Positions 53,581-62,920 of a DNA stretch of 64,000 nucleotides are shown here, piece by piece (the stretch's first letter is position 1; each line of letters begins with the position of its first letter). A model generated the notes under the pieces. It was not told the origin of the DNA. It did not search any database and saw nothing but the letters and a program-made list of their open reading frames with translations. A program made the translations under genes and the position numbers. This DNA is from Aquiflexum lacus (GTDB taxonomy: Bacteria; Bacteroidota; Bacteroidia; Cytophagales; Cyclobacteriaceae). The stretch lies in contig NZ_JABFHF010000013.1 in assembly GCF_015476655.1 (NCBI RefSeq), forward strand, positions 1 to 64,000, written 5' to 3'.

Positions 53581-54024
53581 ATGAAAAACAGACAACTTTA
53601 TTGGGCAGGAGTCTTAACTGCCTTGATTTCCCTTACACATATTGCCATTGTGATTGGAGGGCCTGATTGGTATAGGTTTTTTGGGGCTGGAGAAGGAATG
53701 GCACAACTAGCTGAAGCAGGGTTGGCAAGTCCTATCATAACTACCTTAGGGATTGCCCTTATTTTGGGGATATGGTCACTTTATGCATTTTCAGGTGCAG
53801 GTTTGATTCGTAAATTACCTTTATTAAAACCTGTTTTGGTCATCATAACGTCCATATTCTTGCTGAGAGGTTTGCTTGGAATACCCCTTGTTATGCTTAT
53901 TGACGATCCTTATTTTAATGAATTAAGAGATAAAATGGTTTTTATGGTTGTGAGTTCCCTGATATGTTTTGGGTTTGGGATGCTGTATGCCAAAGGGATT
54001 TGTAGGTTCATTTCTCATCCTTGA
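53581..54024 (+). CDS. Four-helix membrane protein of unknown function
   Basis: This is a 147-residue inner-membrane protein with four hydrophobic segments (about 7-25, 49-70, 83-103 and 119-138). I do not recognise the family; it resembles small DUF3995-like membrane proteins. ATG 53581 is preferred to an ATG at 53524, which would lie inside an inverted repeat. Confidence 0.62.
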   Translation: MKNRQLYWAGVLTALISLTHIAIVIGGPDWYRFFGAGEGMAQLAEAGLASPIITTLGIALILGIWSLYAFSGAGLIRKLPLLKPVLVIITSIFLLRGLLGIPLVMLIDDPYFNELRDKMVFMVVSSLICFGFGMLYAKGICRFISHP

Positions 54025-54127
54025 AATAAGCCAATTTGTAAACTTCAGATTAACGGGCATGTTTGACCTCGGTTTCTTTTATCTCGCATCTTCTGTCTTC
54101 TGTCTCCCGTCTCCTGTCTTCAACCCC

Positions 54128-54721
54128 CTACAAACTCCAAGTATTCCCCACTTCCGACAATGGAATACATCCACGGAATTCCCCTGGAATGGGATCATAA
54201 CTCAGATGATTTTTTCCGATCTCCTCAGAAGTGAAATAACCCCAAAGTACCATAGATTTTAGGGAACGGTAAAAACCAACGGGTTTTTGATCTCCTACGG
54301 CTGTGCCCCAAACTTTTGGATTGAATTTGGCAGTTTCAGCTTCTGCTTTTTTTAGCACAGCCTTTTTATCTTCCTCACTCAATTCGGCAAAAACTTTTCC
54401 AAAACTTGCTTTGGTCTCAGCATTGAATTTATCAATTTCAGAGGCCATATTTTGCTGGGCTTTGGGATCATAAGTCTTGGCAATTACCAAATCCAGAAAT
54501 ATATCCGTCTTCACATCCAATCCCCCGGGTGTATCTGTCCTCGGCAAAATGGTATCTACAAATGCAGAAATAAACCTTGCTTGATCTTCAGAGAAAAAAA
54601 GCGGCTCCCATTCCAATCGGTTCTGTTGCTTACAGGATTGAAGTAAAGAAAACAAGGAAGGTGCCGCCATGGCGGACCCTGCCATCAATGCTGTTTTTCG
54701 TAGTGCGTTTCTCCTGTTCAT
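54128..54721 (-). CDS. Gluconate 2-dehydrogenase subunit 3-family protein
   Basis: This 197-residue protein has an N-terminal twin-arginine-like signal (NRRNALRKTALMAGSAMAAP) and a lipobox-like SLLQSC, so it is exported. The mature part has the subunit-3 motif FISAFVDTILPRTDTPGGLD near 47-66 and helical repeats. It follows the GMC gene with 4 bases between and should form a complex with it, acting as a small or maturation subunit. Confidence 0.84.
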   Translation of the reverse strand: MNRRNALRKTALMAGSAMAAPSLFSLLQSCKQQNRLEWEPLFFSEDQARFISAFVDTILPRTDTPGGLDVKTDIFLDLVIAKTYDPKAQQNMASEIDKFNAETKASFGKVFAELSEEDKKAVLKKAEAETAKFNPKVWGTAVGDQKPVGFYRSLKSMVLWGYFTSEEIGKNHLSYDPIPGEFRGCIPLSEVGNTWSL

Positions 54722-54725
54722 ATAC

Positions 54726-56432
54726 TTAGAGGTTATTTTTCTTTAATTCTGAAACTGCGTGATTGGCCGCCCTTGCGGTAAGTGCCATATAGGTAAGGGA
54801 CGGATTGACACATGATGAAGAAGTCATACAGGCACCATCTGTTACAAATACGTTTTTACAGGCATGTACCTGATTGGTGGCATTCAGAACAGAGGTTTTA
54901 GGATCTCTACCCATTCTTGCTGTTCCCATTTCGTGGATACCAAATCCTGGTTCATGCTCATTGTCAAAGTCTACAATATCTTTCAATCCCGCTCGCTCCA
55001 ACATTTCTTTGGCATCGATTCGGATCTGTCTGTTCATGGCTTTTTCGTTTTCCTTAAATTCACAATCTATCGCCAAAGTCGGCTGCCCCCACTTGTCCAG
55101 GTTGTTTTTGTCCAGATAAACATGGTTTTCATGGTAAGGAAGACACTCTGCAAATCCAGTGATAAAGAATTCCCACGGTCCAGGCTTCATCAGGCTATCT
55201 TTGAAGTCTCCACCAAAGTCTTCCGAATTGGAACCTGCACCCCAACCGGCACGACCTCCTGAACCTTGATATCCAAATCCTCTCAGAAACTTGTCGGTTT
55301 TGGTTTTTTCGTCCAGATTGACATAGCGTGGGATATAAATGCCATTGGGTCTTCTACCCTTGTAATATTCATCTTCAAAGCCGTCCACAATTCCCATTGC
55401 TCCTACCCTATAAGTATGGTCCATCAGGTTATGTCCCAATTCACCGCTGTCATTGCCCAAGCCATTTGGAAAACGGTCTGAAGTAGAATTCAGCAAAATC
55501 TGTGTGGTGCTCAAGGTAGATGCATTGCAGAAAATAATCTTAGCATAATATTCAACCACTTCACTGGTTTCTGCATCGATGATGCGCACACCTGTTGCTT
55601 TTCCTTTTTGCTCGTCATAAATGACAGATTGTACAATGGAATAAGGTCTTATGGTCAGGTTACCTGTTGCATTGGCAGCTGGTAAGGTTACCGCATTACT
55701 GCTGAAATAGGCCCCATAAGGACAGCCGCGGCTGCAACGGTTTCTGTACTGGCAAACTCCCCTGCCGTTCAAGGGCTCGGTCAAGTGGGCCACCCTACCG
55801 ATGATCATATGTCTTCCCTGAAATTCTTTTTCAATACGGCTTTTGACATGTTTTTCCACACAATTCAACTCCATGGCCGGTAGAAAATGGCTATCCGGTA
55901 AATGGGGCAAACCCATCGCTTCACCGCTGATACCCGCATATTTTTCTACATGGGTGTACCATGGTGCCAAATCATTGTATCTTATTGGCCAATCAACCCC
56001 ATAACCATCCTTTGCATTGGCTTCAAAATCCAAATCAGAAAAGCGGTAACATTGCTTTCCCCATAGGATAGACCGACCACCCATCTGATGGGCACGGACC
56101 CACATAAAGGGCTTTACTTCTGTGTAGGGGTTTTCCAGGTCATTGGCATGAAAATGCTCTGTGTCCATTCCGATAAATCCGGAACGCATACCCACCTTGT
56201 GTTTTTCTTTCAACTCAGGGGTCAATGAACCCCTCAACTCGCTATCCCAAGGATCATCCATCATGGTGGGGTAATCTTTGACATGTTCTACCAACCTTCC
56301 ACGTTCCAACACCAAGGTCTTTAATCCATTTTCACATAGTTCTTTGGCTGCCCAGCCACCGCTGATACCCGAACCGATGACAATGGCATCATAAGTCATG
56401 TCCTTTTTTGCATCAATATTAAAATTGGCCAT
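54726..56432 (-). CDS. GMC-family oxidoreductase (gluconate 2-dehydrogenase-like large subunit)
   Basis: This 568-residue flavoenzyme has VIGSGISGGWAAKELCE (FAD motif, near 17-33), a CQYRNRCSRGCPYG cysteine stretch near 227-240, the active-site region GIHEMGTARMGRD and CVNPSLTYMALTARAA. No signal peptide is obvious; it may be exported as a complex with the Tat-signal subunit 3 protein. This pair is typical of Bacteroidota; the sugar or alcohol substrate is unknown. No cytochrome c subunit gene is present. Confidence 0.86.
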   Translation of the reverse strand: MANFNIDAKKDMTYDAIVIGSGISGGWAAKELCENGLKTLVLERGRLVEHVKDYPTMMDDPWDSELRGSLTPELKEKHKVGMRSGFIGMDTEHFHANDLENPYTEVKPFMWVRAHQMGGRSILWGKQCYRFSDLDFEANAKDGYGVDWPIRYNDLAPWYTHVEKYAGISGEAMGLPHLPDSHFLPAMELNCVEKHVKSRIEKEFQGRHMIIGRVAHLTEPLNGRGVCQYRNRCSRGCPYGAYFSSNAVTLPAANATGNLTIRPYSIVQSVIYDEQKGKATGVRIIDAETSEVVEYYAKIIFCNASTLSTTQILLNSTSDRFPNGLGNDSGELGHNLMDHTYRVGAMGIVDGFEDEYYKGRRPNGIYIPRYVNLDEKTKTDKFLRGFGYQGSGGRAGWGAGSNSEDFGGDFKDSLMKPGPWEFFITGFAECLPYHENHVYLDKNNLDKWGQPTLAIDCEFKENEKAMNRQIRIDAKEMLERAGLKDIVDFDNEHEPGFGIHEMGTARMGRDPKTSVLNATNQVHACKNVFVTDGACMTSSSCVNPSLTYMALTARAANHAVSELKKNNL

Positions 56433-56775
56433 ATAGTTAAATTAGGTTTGAAGATTTCTGTTTTTGGAGATAAGCGTTTACTTCGACAAGCATGTTTACG
56501 AAATAAAGCCAAATTATCTCTCAGGTGAATTTTGAATCTGAAATTTAACTTTATTCTTTTTTATTTCAAGATTTTTTAAATAAATGGGGTAATGAGGGGT
56601 TAATTAATTTGATGTAAGTATAAAGCTAACCATGGAGATGCATTCAGATAATATAACCCGGTTTAAAATATTCGTATATTTGAAAACAACTTATGTTAAG
56701 AATTTATATTGAAAACTTGAATCTACTGAAAAATACATTTTCAAAACCTTCATTTACATAAAATCAAGCTACCCA
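56433..56775. other. Intergenic region upstream of the toxin-antitoxin remnant
   Basis: The 343 AT-rich bases between the divergent GMC gene and the antitoxin gene hold no recognisable gene fragment or repeat. Confidence 0.5.
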
Positions 56776-56994
56776 ATGAAAGTTACATTAGAGATCAATG
56801 ACAATAAAGCTGCGGCATTTATCAATTTTATAAAAAGTTTGGATTTTGTACATATCCATAGTGAAGAAGATTATAAAGAACCTACTAAACAAGAGATTAT
56901 TGAAAGTATTAGACAGGGAATGAAGGAAGTACAACTTCATCAAGAAGGAAAAATAAAGCTTCAATCTGCAAGGGATTTTCTCAATGAGCTTTAA
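56776..56994 (+). CDS. Type II antitoxin-like protein, 72 residues
   Basis: This small protein begins MKVTLEINDNKAAAFINFIKSLDF and ends LQSARDFLNEL. It has the beta-strand plus helical pattern of RelB/DUF2683-like antitoxins. Its last 11 bases overlap a RelE/ParE-like toxin frame, the usual antitoxin-first arrangement. The frame is intact, although the toxin is broken. Confidence 0.7.
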   Translation: MKVTLEINDNKAAAFINFIKSLDFVHIHSEEDYKEPTKQEIIESIRQGMKEVQLHQEGKIKLQSARDFLNEL

Positions 56995-57310
56995 AGTAAT
57001 TACCACTTCAGACTTTAAAAAGAATTCTAAGAGATTGATCAAAAAATATAAGTCCCTGAAAACAGAATTATTGGAATTGATCACATCTCTTGAAAAAGAA
57101 CCAACACAAGGATCACCTTTAGGGTAAAATTGCTTTAAGATTCGATTGGCTATAAAATCAAAAAGCAAAGGTAAATCCGGGGGTGCAAGAGTTATTACTT
57201 GTGTCAAATTGGTGAACAACTTTGTTTACCTGCTTACAATCCACAGCAAATCTGAAAAAGATAATATCTCAGATAAAGAACTCACAGACCTAATTGATGG
57301 AATCGAGTAA
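56984..57310 (+). pseudogene. RelE/ParE-type toxin with premature stop codon
   Basis: The frame MSFKVITTSDFKKNSKRLIKKYKS... reads through to a TAG-free end at TAA 57308-57310. A TAA at 57125-57127 interrupts it after SPLG, where related toxins have LG(K/N)NCFKIRL. The sequence resumes in the same frame as NCFKIRLAIKSKSKGKSGGARVITC...YLLTIHSKSEKDNISDKEL. A single AAA-to-TAA change would explain it. No other damage is seen, so inactivation is recent, or a truncated product is made. Confidence 0.82.
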
Positions 57311-57442
57311 ATATGCTCTGTTTCTATCATTAATTTATCGGTATCTGTCATATTGATATATTTTTTTGAAATTCCTCGCATTGTATAATTACATTCTTTA
57401 CTACAAGCCGAATATTCCGGTTGCAATTATTAAAGCAAAAAG
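57311..57442. other. Spacer between toxin and hsdR relics
   Basis: The 132 bases contain no recognised relic. A minus-strand frame (57226-57426) was considered and not accepted. Confidence 0.4.
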
Positions 57443-57604
57443 GTCTTGGAAACCCTTCTTGAAAAGTATGCTGACGAAGGTGTAAACAACATTGAAAGCA
57501 CGGATATCCTAAAAGTGAAACCCCTGACAGATTACGGTTAACCGTTGGAAATCATTTAACAATTTGGCAGCAAGGCCAAATACGTTGAAGCAATTAAAGA
57601 ATAG
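57443..57604 (+). pseudogene. Relic of a type I restriction subunit R (hsdR) C-terminus
   Basis: The frame reads VLETLLEKYADEGVNNIES then TDILKVKPLTDYG-stop-PLEII-stop-QFGSKAKYVEAIKE-stop. This matches the characteristic HsdR C-terminal end (LLEKYADEGI-x-NIE ... VKPF-x-x-G-x-P-x-EI ... FGG-x-x-x-Y-x-x-A). Two stops replace sense codons. The remaining hsdR, hsdM and hsdS are absent. Confidence 0.75.
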
Positions 57605-57630
57605 GAATTATATTAAACGAGGACTTAATT

Positions 57631-58012
57631 AGTTCGGAAATCTTCATATACCAATCCGAAGACGGCAAGACAGAATACAAACCCGCCTTGAAAACGAGAG
57701 GGTATGATTAACCTAAGAGCAAATGAGCGAACTCTTTCAGCGCGAAAGGAGTGTCATTACAAAGCAGATTGGAAATGTTTTTAAAGAAGGTGAACTTGAA
57801 GAAAAAAGCAATGTGCAAATTTTGCACATTGGTGGTTCTGACAAGCGTGTAAAATATTATAATCTAGATGTTATCATCTCAGTTGGTTTCCATGCAAAAT
57901 CCCATCGAGGTACCCAATTCAGAATTTGGACCACACAACGTCTTCGTGAGTACATATTATAGGCTTCACGATGAACGACGAGTTGCTCAAAGAAGACGGT
58001 ATAAATAAGTAA
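57631..58012 (+). pseudogene. Relic of a RhuM-family (virulence protein) gene
   Basis: An N-terminal piece SSEIFIYQSEDGKTEYKPAL is followed by damage (stop near 57709 and missing codons). An intact stretch (57723-57962) then reads SELFQRERSVITKQIGNVFKEGELEE ... VKYYNLDVIISVGFHAKSHR and GTQFRIWTTQRLREYI. A frameshift leads to GFTMNDELLKEDG and the gene ends at 58012. These are clear RhuM motifs, a family often found near type I restriction systems. It is truncated and not functional. Confidence 0.78.
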
Positions 58013-58081
58013 TACCCCCAGGATTCAACTATTTGGTCTAAAAGGGCTCAGATGACCGAAAACAAATTGTGTTTTAACCCC

Positions 58082-58414
58082 CTACTCCCTCTCAAGATCT
58101 TCATTTCCCTCACCGCCAAGGCTATAATGGTTATTTTCCTCATCTTCACTGCCTCTTCGCTCCTGTGCATCGTCCAATTCACTACCGGGGATATCAAGGT
58201 CTTCACCGGCAAAATCAACTTTTCGTTTTCTCCGTAATAATTCTTCATCATCCCCTCCATCCATACTTAGTCCTTTTGGTCCAAGAGCCTTTTTGTCCTC
58301 CGGAGTGATTTCATATTCTTTATCGGGATTTTTTTCCTGTAAGCGATCTATGCTTTCTTTAGCGGCTTTTTCCTGATCTTCAGTTGGTTTCGTATTCTTG
58401 TTTTGATTGCTCAT
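58082..58414 (-). CDS. Small acidic protein of unknown function
   Basis: This 110-residue protein is soluble, Glu/Asp/Lys-rich and predicted disordered (KNPDKEYEITPEDKKALGPKG, SMDGGDDEELLRRKRKVDF). It has no signal peptide. Similar small hydrophilic proteins are widespread in Cytophagales; no function can be given. It may share a transcript with the upstream sugar dehydrogenase gene (31-bp gap). Confidence 0.68.
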   Translation of the reverse strand: MSNQNKNTKPTEDQEKAAKESIDRLQEKNPDKEYEITPEDKKALGPKGLSMDGGDDEELLRRKRKVDFAGEDLDIPGSELDDAQERRGSEDEENNHYSLGGEGNEDLERE

Positions 58415-58445
58415 GATATTTTGGTTTTTTTTGGTTATTGAATTA

Positions 58446-59732
58446 TTATTCTGTCTTACGTGACTTATTAGATACGGTTACTTTCCATATTGTGTTTCCT
58501 GTATCGTCATTGACCAGGATAGATCCGTCAGGCAAAATGGCAACACCTACAGGTCTGCCATATACTTCTGATTTTTCACGGTCGGCAATAAATCCTGTTA
58601 GAAAATCTTCGGGCTCACCGGGTATTCCGTTTGAGAAGGGAACAAAAAGCACTTTAAACCCACTTAGTTCGGATCGGTTCCAGGAACCATGTTGACCTAC
58701 GAAAGCACCTTTTCGGTATTTTTCAGGGAATTTATCGCTGTCATAAAAAACCAATCCCAATGAGGCTGTATGATTTCCCACAGGTACATCTGGAATTATG
58801 GCCTTTGCAACAAGATCCGGTCTCATTCCTACCATGCGGGAGTCTTCGATCTGTCCGAAATAGGAAAATGGCCAACCATAAAAACCATCCTTTTCCACAC
58901 TGGTGATGTAGTCCGGCACAAGCTTATCTCCCAATTTATCGCGCTCATTGACTGCGGTCCATAATTCACCTGTTGCGGGATTCCAGTCCATTCCAACAGG
59001 ATTCCTTAGTCCCGATGCATAGAGCACTTCTCCGCTTCCATCAGGATTGATTTCCAAGATGCAGGCTCTGCGTTTTTCTTCGTCCATTCCATGTTCTCCA
59101 TTGTTGCTGGCCGAACCCACAGATACATATATTTTACTTCCATCTTCATTTGCCAAAAGATTCCTTGTCCAATGGTTATTGTATCCACCTGCGGGGAGGT
59201 CCAGGATTTTTTCTCCATCAGTTTCCAGTTTAGTTTGACCTTGCTGATATGGATATCGATATAGACCGTCGGTATTGGCAATGTAAAAGTATTCCCCCAA
59301 GATCAACATTCCGTAAGGTTGGTTGAGACCTTCAATAAAAATTTCCCGCGTGGCATAATTGCCATTTCCATCCTTATCCTGAAGTATGGTGATCCTGTTT
59401 GCACTGTTCTCGGTATTACTCTCAACTACAAAGAGGTCACTGTTTGGCCCAACATAAGTGATACGTGGATTATCAAAGTCCCCGGCAAATTTGGTTACAA
59501 CAAAACCCTCAGGAGCAGTAGGAAGACCCTCAGAAGGCCAATCCACTAGTTTGCTTTCATTGCGAACTGACTCTGTAGAATACGGTGGAGGAAGAACCAA
59601 TGGGCCAATAGCTGTTTCCACAGTATCCGCCTCCATCTTAGTATTGTCATTTTTTTCTTGACTGACTGCCCTTGGAGCACAAGATGCATAGATCAGCAAA
59701 AAAAGTAATATTGGCAGTATGAAATTTTTCAT
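58446..59732 (-). CDS. PQQ-dependent sugar dehydrogenase (sorbosone dehydrogenase-like) lipoprotein
   Basis: This 428-residue protein has a lipoprotein signal (LIYASC, Cys near 18). A six-bladed propeller of the GDH/sorbosone dehydrogenase type follows, with blade motifs NRITILQDKDGNGNY, VSVGSASNNGEHGMDEE, YASGLRNPVGMDWNP, QHGSWNRSELSGF and GRPVGVAILPDGSILVNDD. PQQ-binding Arg/His positions of the family appear conserved by eye. It probably oxidises sugars at the outer-membrane face. Whether PQQ is made by this organism is not shown. Confidence 0.88.
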   Translation of the reverse strand: MKNFILPILLFLLIYASCAPRAVSQEKNDNTKMEADTVETAIGPLVLPPPYSTESVRNESKLVDWPSEGLPTAPEGFVVTKFAGDFDNPRITYVGPNSDLFVVESNTENSANRITILQDKDGNGNYATREIFIEGLNQPYGMLILGEYFYIANTDGLYRYPYQQGQTKLETDGEKILDLPAGGYNNHWTRNLLANEDGSKIYVSVGSASNNGEHGMDEEKRRACILEINPDGSGEVLYASGLRNPVGMDWNPATGELWTAVNERDKLGDKLVPDYITSVEKDGFYGWPFSYFGQIEDSRMVGMRPDLVAKAIIPDVPVGNHTASLGLVFYDSDKFPEKYRKGAFVGQHGSWNRSELSGFKVLFVPFSNGIPGEPEDFLTGFIADREKSEVYGRPVGVAILPDGSILVNDDTGNTIWKVTVSNKSRKTE

Positions 59733-60256
59733 GGATAAAGTTTTTATTGAAAAGATATTTTCGTTTCTCTCTTTGATTAGATAGAAAAAAACAATTTAGA
59801 TTGAAACCAATTCAATCACCTTTACATAAGGAAACGCAACAAATGATCCAAAAACAACTTACTATTATCAAATAGGCAGCATGAAGCCAATATGGCTTAC
59901 ATAACAATTTTAGAGGGTTAAGGGTCTGCTCTTTCAAAAAAACATGGGTAATCACTTGACCACAGTTTGTGGTGAAATTTGGCTGATTTGTTGCCATCAA
60001 TAAAGGTGAGAATTCATCTGTTTCTTGGAGCATCTCACATAGTGATAGCCATCATAGATTTCTATGCGCTCTTTTTCACCTTATTTCAGCACGCCATTTC
60101 CTAAATTTTGAAAAAAACTTGAGGTAATGAATCCACAACAGGAACCTTCCATCCTTTATGTTAAAGGACTATAAGCATCCGACAATATTGTATTATCATC
60201 CCCTTTAAAAATTTACCTAGTTTTAAATCTTTCAATCAAAATTGAAAATAAACCAT
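59733..60256. other. Intergenic region with small hairpins, no recognised gene
   Basis: The 524 bases hold a possible minus-strand frame (59812-60033) with unusual composition and no recognised domain. They also hold short hairpins ACCACA-GTT-TGTGGT (59960-59974) and AAGCC-AATAT-GGCTT (about 59883-59897). It could be an RNA or relic; I could not identify either. Confidence 0.4.
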
Positions 60257-62107
60257 ATGATTAAACTCTTTTTTAATTTGCTATACACAAAGGGACTTGG
60301 TCTTTTCACCGTTTTGCTTATAGGTTTTCTTCTGATAAGCTGTTCAGAAAAGGAATCCCCGAATGGAACAGGAATTCCTGAGACTGATGACCTCCAAATT
60401 TATGTCCCTAAAGAATTTTCAGGAATGGATATGTCCAATAGCTCCAGTACTTGGAGTTATCAACGAAGCAGGCAGTCCGAGCACTTTATTGTGTTTTGGG
60501 ACAAAAGATATGGGGGAAATGATCCCAATTCCACTGAAGTTCCTGAGTTTTATCGTGTAAATATTGATGACCTATTGGCCAAAGCAGAGACATACTATGA
60601 TCTTAATGTCAAAGATCTTGCCTTTGCCAAAAAAGGGATTGGGGAATCCAATCTCGATAAATACAAAATGATAATTTTTTTGTATTATCAAGAAGAATGG
60701 ATGGCTTACGGATCCGGATATGATGATGTGATCGGGGCGCTCTGGATCAATCCAGCCACATGCAAACCAGTCGGATCTGTAATTGCCCATGAAATCGGTC
60801 ATAGTTTTCAGTATCAGGTCTACTGTGACCTAAAAGGAGGAAGTGGTTTTCGATATGGTTTTGGAGGAAAAGGCGGCAACGGCTTTTGGGAACAGACAGC
60901 ACAATGGCAGGCCTTGCAATCCTATCCGGAGCAGATTTTTACCACCCATGACTTTCAGGTTTATAGCGAAAAATACCACAGACATCTATGTCATGAATGG
61001 TATCGTTATGCCAGCTATTTTATTCATTACTATTGGACTGAAAAGCATGGAATAGATTTTATTGGGGAGTTGTGGAGAAATGCGATTGAACCGGAAGATC
61101 CGATTCAGGCATATATGAGATTGACAGGGATTTCTGTTGCGCAATTCAATGATGAAATCTATGAAGCAGCCAGTAAAATGGTCACCTGGGATATAACTGG
61201 TTTAAAACAATATGGTGCTGAATATATAGGTAAACAGCAATTTAATTTTAAAACATTGGAAGATGGAAGCCATCAGGTGACTTACGATTTTGCACCGGGT
61301 ACTTCAGGTTATAACGTGATTCCACTCGAATTTCCCGAAGGTGGCGGAACAGTTTCAGCCAATTTTACCGGACTGATCAATGCTCCTGGCTACAATCCTA
61401 TGGCGGACCCAAGCAAAGCCGGATGGAGATATGGCTATGTAGCACTTCTTGAAAATGGAAATAGAATTTATGGGGATATGAATCATGGCACTGAAGGCCT
61501 TGCCAGCTTTGATGTTCCCCAAAATTGCAGCAAACTTTGGTTTGTTGTGACAGGTGCACCAAATACTTATCAGCCCCATGCTTGGGATGAAAATGAATCC
61601 AATGATGAACAATGGCCCTACAAGGTCCAATTTAACAACTCTAAAATTTCCGGATTGGTAGACTTTCCGGTTGACGCCAAACCAAAAGACCTGAGCTTAA
61701 ACTTTGACATCAGCTTCCCTGTCAGCGATGGCTATGACGGTACTTCTATTACTTTGGATAAGCATGATTTGTCCCGGGCCTTTGTTTTGCAGCCAAATGA
61801 GATCATCAGCAAGTTTGGAGAAAGCATTCTGTTTTTTGGAGTTGAAAGTGACGGAACACTCAATAGCAACACCACAGCAAATGGATTTGGACACTGGTTT
61901 GATGCCAATGGTAATATTTGTAACTGGGGTACTGAGGCGGTCATCTTTTCAGAATATAACGAAGATACATTTACCTTCAATGTTGGTCAGTATCCGGGCC
62001 ACAGTCGTAAAGGAGATACTTTCAAAATCAGACAGGCGCTTGTATATACCTATTCACCCGGCCAATCAGTTCAGGCGACGATAACATTCAATATCTCTAT
62101 TGAGTAA
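60257..62107 (+). CDS. DUF6055/DUF4859 metalloprotease-like lipoprotein
   Basis: This 616-residue lipoprotein has the lipobox LLISC (Cys near 29). The N-terminal two thirds match DUF6055, with the zinc-protease-like HEIGHSF motif in SVIAHEIGHSFQYQ and FWEQTAQWQALQ downstream. The C-terminal third (from about residue 480) resembles DUF4859 (a discoidin-like wall or glycan-binding module). The ATG at 60257 is preferred over a TTG at 60242. It is probably an exported, surface-exposed protease acting on a glycoprotein or host/biofilm target (inference). Confidence 0.8.
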   Translation: MIKLFFNLLYTKGLGLFTVLLIGFLLISCSEKESPNGTGIPETDDLQIYVPKEFSGMDMSNSSSTWSYQRSRQSEHFIVFWDKRYGGNDPNSTEVPEFYRVNIDDLLAKAETYYDLNVKDLAFAKKGIGESNLDKYKMIIFLYYQEEWMAYGSGYDDVIGALWINPATCKPVGSVIAHEIGHSFQYQVYCDLKGGSGFRYGFGGKGGNGFWEQTAQWQALQSYPEQIFTTHDFQVYSEKYHRHLCHEWYRYASYFIHYYWTEKHGIDFIGELWRNAIEPEDPIQAYMRLTGISVAQFNDEIYEAASKMVTWDITGLKQYGAEYIGKQQFNFKTLEDGSHQVTYDFAPGTSGYNVIPLEFPEGGGTVSANFTGLINAPGYNPMADPSKAGWRYGYVALLENGNRIYGDMNHGTEGLASFDVPQNCSKLWFVVTGAPNTYQPHAWDENESNDEQWPYKVQFNNSKISGLVDFPVDAKPKDLSLNFDISFPVSDGYDGTSITLDKHDLSRAFVLQPNEIISKFGESILFFGVESDGTLNSNTTANGFGHWFDANGNICNWGTEAVIFSEYNEDTFTFNVGQYPGHSRKGDTFKIRQALVYTYSPGQSVQATITFNISIE

Positions 62108-62203
62108 AAGTCACCAACGATACACTAACCTTGGATTTCAATCCATGGAAAAGCTGGATTGAGACAGAGACAAAGTACCGTAGGTATTATGCATTAGTTT
62201 CTC

Positions 62204-62920
62204 TCAATGCTTTTCCAACCTTTCCAACACCCCTGCTTTATTTGTTCTGCCAATGGGTAAAGTTTTACCTTTCACTTCCACATATTCATGGGTATAGGAG
62301 ATGACATTCCGTAAAGCCACAATGAAGGACCTGTGTATACGGATAAAATGCTGAGAAGGGAGCTTTGATTCAATATTGCTGATGGTTTCCCGTGTGATGA
62401 TTGTTTCGGTGGTGCAATGGATTTTGATATAGTCACTGAAACTTTCAATATAAATGATATCTGAGAAGTCTGTTTTCACCATTTTCCTATCTGCCCTTAC
62501 AAACATAAAATTGTCAGGAATTAATATAGGGTCTTCTTTCAATTTATCCTTTTTGATATCGTAAACCTCAAAATACAAATTGACAGCTTTGAAAAGTCTT
62601 TCGAATGAAATCGGTTTTAAAAGATAATCCACAGCCTGCAAATCAAATCCATCAATCGCATACTCTCGATAAGCGGTAGTGAAAATAATCTTGATGTCTT
62701 TGGTGATGGATTTTGCAAAAGACAAGCCTGAGATTTCCGGCATGTTGATGTCAAGAAAAATCAAATCCACTTCCTTCTCATTGATAATGTTAAATGCTTC
62801 CACAGCTCCCGAACAGGACGCTACTATTTGAATCCTCTCTATTTTTGATAGGTGAGCATTAAGAATATCCCGGGCTGTCGGTTCATCGTCAACTATCAAG
62901 CATAACACTTTATTATCCAT
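62204..62920 (-). CDS. LytTR-family response regulator
   Basis: This 238-residue regulator has a receiver domain with the acceptor Asp in LIFLDINMPEISGL near 56 and Lys in the KPI loop near 103. A C-terminal LytTR DNA-binding domain (about 135-235) contains HCTTETIITRETI, HFIRIHRSFIVAL and GRTNKAGVLERL. It is the partner of the upstream sensor kinase gene; the two overlap by 8 bases and form one operon. Confidence 0.93.
   Translation of the reverse strand: MDNKVLCLIVDDEPTARDILNAHLSKIERIQIVASCSGAVEAFNIINEKEVDLIFLDINMPEISGLSFAKSITKDIKIIFTTAYREYAIDGFDLQAVDYLLKPISFERLFKAVNLYFEVYDIKKDKLKEDPILIPDNFMFVRADRKMVKTDFSDIIYIESFSDYIKIHCTTETIITRETISNIESKLPSQHFIRIHRSFIVALRNVISYTHEYVEVKGKTLPIGRTNKAGVLERLEKH

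Noticed and set aside
57226..57426. Minus-strand frame between the toxin and hsdR relics
   Set aside because: No recognisable domain, overlaps the toxin relic, and composition looks random.
59812..60033. Minus-strand frame as a transposase remnant
   Set aside because: No DDE or Tyr motifs and no terminal repeats; kept only as unexplained sequence.
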